From assembly GCA_045646245.1 (NCBI GenBank), contig JAZRKJ010000085.1, positions 1-23,305 of the forward strand: a DNA stretch of 23,305 nt. Reading direction: 5' to 3'. The notes beneath the pieces are model-generated. The model did no database searches and was not told where the DNA came from. It was given only the letters and a program-made list of their open reading frames with translations. This document shows, piece after piece, positions 22,641 through 23,305 of the stretch (positions within the stretch are counted from its first letter, which is position 1; every line of letters starts with the position of its first letter). The DNA is from SIG607 sp045646245 (GTDB taxonomy: Bacteria > Bacillota > Clostridia > Oscillospirales > Acutalibacteraceae). A program made the translations under genes and the position numbers.

Positions 22641-23305
22641 TTATACCTCAAAAACAAAATTATTTTCAATTTGATAATATGGCCATAAAGCATCTTTAAC
22701 CATTAAAATAGCAATGCTATCAAACCGAACAGTATCTCCTACGCTTATATTTTCATTATTTTCTTTCAGAAGTTCTATTAACGACCTGTTTGGAAAAAAA
22801 TTCCTATCAGTATTCATTGACAAAGTCCTACCATCTAATTGTACAGCTCCTATATTTAAAAATGGTTGATCGATGTAAGAAGTGTGCTTTGTGGCAGACG
22901 CATAACAACTAACTTTTGTTACAATATGTTCATTGTTCAAAACCGTGACATAACCTTTAAAAACCACTCTGCTGCTTATGGGGATGACAGTACCATAGTT
23001 TTCATACCCGTCCAATGCCAAGAAAAAAGCGGAACCTGTTACTTCATTCGTATACAAGTAAGATAAATTATTTTTATATACCATCTCGCTGTCATGCAAT
23101 TCTGTATCAGGAGTATTTATTCCGGCAAAGGCTCTTACCGTATATTCCCCAGCCGGATATTCAAACCAGTCTATATTATATTGAAAACCGTAATATCCGG
23201 TACCTTTTCCTGCCGCTGCTACGTCCGACCTATAAATATCTGCGACAAGAGAAAAGGTGTTAACAAGTGCATTATTTTTATAAAGTTGTATTTCTACGTT
23301 TAGTG
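22641..23305 (-). CDS. Surface-type protein, C-terminal part (runs off right edge)
   Basis: The frame is open from the TAA at 22641-22643 to the window edge, giving 221 codons without a start that needs to be internal. A TTG at 23097-23099 is possible but has coding-like sequence upstream. The upstream part reads LYKNNALVNTFSLVADIYRS, then VAAAGKGTGYYGFQYN, then FEYPAGEYTVRAFA. This resembles the beta-sandwich domains of large bacterial surface proteins with a DxYRxDVxxAGxGxGxxGF pattern. The C-terminal part (VTGSAFFLALDGYENYG onward) is beta-rich and ends NFVFEV with no LPXTG or other sorting tail. I do not recognise the whole protein. It is first of a two-gene unit with the SurA-N-like gene. 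Confidence 0.65.
   Translation of the reverse strand, partial: LNVEIQLYKNNALVNTFSLVADIYRSDVAAAGKGTGYYGFQYNIDWFEYPAGEYTVRAFAGINTPDTELHDSEMVYKNNLSYLYTNEVTGSAFFLALDGYENYGTVIPISSRVVFKGYVTVLNNEHIVTKVSCYASATKHTSYIDQPFLNIGAVQLDGRTLSMNTDRNFFPNRSLIELLKENNENISVGDTVRFDSIAILMVKDALWPYYQIENNFVFEV

Overview
The window looks like the chromosome of an anaerobic, fermentative member of the Clostridia (Firmicutes). The reasons are strong AGGAGG-type ribosome sites, sigma-A promoters, U-tailed terminators, a biotin/sodium oxaloacetate decarboxylase, PduL used outside a microcompartment, a FeoB without FeoA, and a Gram-positive style lipoprotein. This placement is inferred from gene content; there is no rRNA or other marker to confirm it. 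About 20 kb is ordinary core genome, flanked at the left by the edge of an insertion sequence and at the right by a more AT-rich accessory end.

Layout from left to right. 1-208: N-terminus of an IS1182-like transposase running off the left edge, then a bidirectional hairpin. 243-1358 (-): nagA. 1426-3811 (+): promoter, pduL, hemW (TTG start overlapping pduL), a histidine phosphatase and a terminator. 3812-6018 (-): RluA-type pseudouridine synthase, CPBP membrane protease and a 58-aa unknown protein. 6032-6781 (+): radC with its own promoter. 6778-7980 (-): AlaX-type alanyl-tRNA editing protein. 7982-11779 (-): oxaloacetate decarboxylase operon in the order gamma, biotin carrier, beta, alpha, with a near-perfect Rex-like operator upstream (11813-11830). 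11845-13639 (-): feoB. 13706-16548 (-): a second beta subunit, a 46-aa OadG-like membrane peptide (15200-15340) and pyruvate kinase. 16555-19769 (-): a 1034-aa DUF5107-TPR protein. 19839-20995 (+): its divergent neighbour, a regulator with a LacI-type sensor and a C-terminal LuxR-type helix-turn-helix. 21045-23305: degenerate REP-like repeats, a tandem-repeat lipoprotein, a MITE-like segment, a SurA-N-like membrane protein and the C-terminal end of a surface protein running off the right edge.

How the genes fit together. The centre of the window concerns pyruvate and sodium. Oxaloacetate decarboxylase makes pyruvate and exports Na+, pyruvate kinase makes pyruvate from PEP, and PduL turns acyl-CoA into acyl-phosphate for ATP. 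The Rex-like site suggests that NADH/NAD+ balance controls the decarboxylase. The second beta/OadG-like pair has no alpha subunit or biotin carrier of its own. It either borrows those of the first operon or is a separate transporter, which makes it one of the two least explained systems here. The other is the DUF5107-TPR protein with its unusual divergent regulator, a compact and probably carbohydrate-responsive pair of unknown function.
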